Shown one piece after another: positions 63,051 through 64,000 of a stretch of DNA of 64,000 nucleotides. Location of the stretch: the NCBI GenBank assembly GCA_013202335.1, contig JABMQR010000208.1:1-64000 (forward strand), given 5' to 3'. This stretch comes from Bacteroidota bacterium (GTDB lineage Bacteria; Spirochaetota; Spirochaetia; JABMQR01). Numbering within the stretch: the first letter of the stretch is position 1; each line of letters opens with the position of its first letter. The translations under genes and the position numbers were made by a program. The notes below the pieces were generated by a model. The model was not told the origin of the DNA. It ran no database searches and saw only the letters and a program-made list of their open reading frames with translations.

Positions 63051-64000
63051 TTAGTCAGTCCTTGAAACCAGATTCACCGGCACTCCATTCTTCAAGTAAG
63101 TCTCTAATGCTAAAAGAGCTCCCTTCAGTTGTCCCATTTTCCCCTCCGGTGCATGGCTGCCGGCATGGGGAGACATTACCACATTAGGTAATTTGTGGAA
63201 TGGGTATTCAGAACCGGTAGTTTGCGGACGTTTCTTTGAAGGATAATCGTACCAGACATCGATTCCTGCCCCTCTCATCTCTCCATTGGCCAGCGAATTG
63301 TATAGGGCTTCCTCATTGACTATGCTCCCTCTGCTGACGTTTACCATAATCTTTCCACGAAGTTTATCAATATTCGATTGGTTGATCAGATTATCCGTTT
63401 CCGGATTTAACGGAAGCACCACAAACAGTATTTCAGCAAATTCGAGGGCTTCATCAACTGAAGTGGTTACTGAATCAAAATACTCCGGAAGATCCTTACC
63501 TTTACGAAAACCCATTATCCTGCAGTCGAAACCTTGCAAAAGTCGGGCTACCCCCTGCCCGATATCCCCAGTTCCCAAAATACTCACCCGTTTACCCAGC
63601 ATTGAGAACCAGTAATCAAACGGTTTTTGCGGATCACCGGTGCGGTGCCAATTTCCGGCTGCCATATCATTATGGAACTCCACTAACCTTCCGCATGTCG
63701 CCATTGCCAAAGCAAGTGCCCTTTCTGCAACCGTTGGACCATTCCCCGGGCTGTTTGCAACAAGGATCCCCTGCTTCTTGAAAAACCCAGGATCAAGATG
63801 CGCTATTCCCGTAAAGGGTACTATCAGGAGTTTTAGATTTGGCGCTAATTCCGCATCTTCAGGAGAAAGATTTCCGTAGATAAGCACTTCTGTATGGTGA
63901 AGCTCTGCCCTGTACTGTTCCTTATTCTTAGCGAACACAAAAGTATGTTCAGGATAGGCCTCTTTCAACGGCTCGACCAACTCTCCGAACTCTGAAACCA
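63051..64000 (-). CDS. D-isomer-specific 2-hydroxyacid dehydrogenase (5' end outside the window)
   Basis: The frame is open to the window edge (upstream codons read VSEFGELVEPL), so the start lies beyond 64000. The NAD-binding motif GTGDIGQGVARLL, VNVSRGSIVNEEAL with catalytic Arg, and SPHAGSHAPEG with catalytic His are present. The usual Glu of DVFxxEP is replaced by Tyr in DVWYDYP. This is a reductase or dehydrogenase of 2-keto/2-hydroxy acids; the exact substrate is unknown. Confidence 0.85.
   Translation of the reverse strand, partial: VSEFGELVEPLKEAYPEHTFVFAKNKEQYRAELHHTEVLIYGNLSPEDAELAPNLKLLIVPFTGIAHLDPGFFKKQGILVANSPGNGPTVAERALALAMATCGRLVEFHNDMAAGNWHRTGDPQKPFDYWFSMLGKRVSILGTGDIGQGVARLLQGFDCRIMGFRKGKDLPEYFDSVTTSVDEALEFAEILFVVLPLNPETDNLINQSNIDKLRGKIMVNVSRGSIVNEEALYNSLANGEMRGAGIDVWYDYPSKKRPQTTGSEYPFHKLPNVVMSPHAGSHAPEGKMGQLKGALLALETYLKNGVPVNLVSRTD

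Noticed and set aside
1..64000. tRNA, rRNA, CRISPR array, prophage or full insertion sequence
   Set aside because: I scanned both strands for T-loop motifs, rRNA signatures, regular spaced repeats and transposase proteins and saw none. Absence cannot be proved without a covariance or HMM search.

Overview
The window looks like chromosome from a free-living, saccharolytic spirochaete. This is inferred from gene content and protein style, with no marker gene to prove it. The pointers are an EF-G of the mitochondrial-EFG1-like (spdEFG1) type, a carD-ispD-ispF cluster, an hprK-ptsH pair, an lptC-lptA-lptB-rpoN-hpf cluster, and secreted proteins with the '...FANGARE' or '...FAGAEAEP' leader style. 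No rRNA, tRNA, CRISPR array, phage or intact transposase is visible. Most of it is housekeeping DNA with small accessory patches.

Layout. 1-8 kb: an RND exporter gene cut off at a hairpin, a 168-bp MITE-like element, small exported or membrane proteins, a two-domain PRC-barrel protein and a secreted alkaline-phosphatase-fold enzyme. 8-15 kb: a YmdB-like protein with most metal ligands lost, an RseC-like protein, pyrG, lptC-lptA-lptB, rpoN and hpf. 15-20 kb (minus strand): a gldA-gldF-gldG-like ABC unit plus a DUF4340 protein. 20-25 kb: hprK, ptsH, lexA and holA, with uvrC convergent. 25-34 kb: an SPL-type radical SAM protein, an E2-like acyltransferase domain, thyX, rsmE, a lipoate ligase, a methyltransferase, an oligopeptide-binding protein and malQ. 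34-40 kb: carD, ispD, ispF, a P-loop ATPase, EF-G, and a structured leader ahead of a HIT protein. 40-50 kb (minus strand): a maltodextrin locus of binding protein, two permeases, GH57 lipoprotein, LacI regulator and GH13 enzyme, with palindromic operators. 50-64 kb: a zinc-ribbon protein, bcp, typA, a deleted ABC-2 exporter, selD, a GT4 glycosyltransferase, GH172 and esterase, a CxxC-cluster protein, a CBS-type pyrophosphatase, a thioesterase and a hydroxyacid dehydrogenase running off the edge.

Functional reading. Extracellular or periplasmic GH57 and the ABC importer deliver maltodextrins to cytoplasmic GH13 and MalQ. The local LacI protein probably binds the AAACCGGTTT palindromes before the binding-protein gene. 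HPr kinase and HPr suggest carbon-status signalling. The Lpt genes imply export of LPS or a related glycolipid.

The less ordinary signals are: two MITE copies with 8-bp target duplications; seven genes whose -10 box lies 6-8 nt from the start codon with no Shine-Dalgarno sequence (candidate leaderless mRNAs); a multi-hairpin leader before the HIT gene; a probably inactive YmdB homologue; and several genes truncated or terminated by repeats or deletions.
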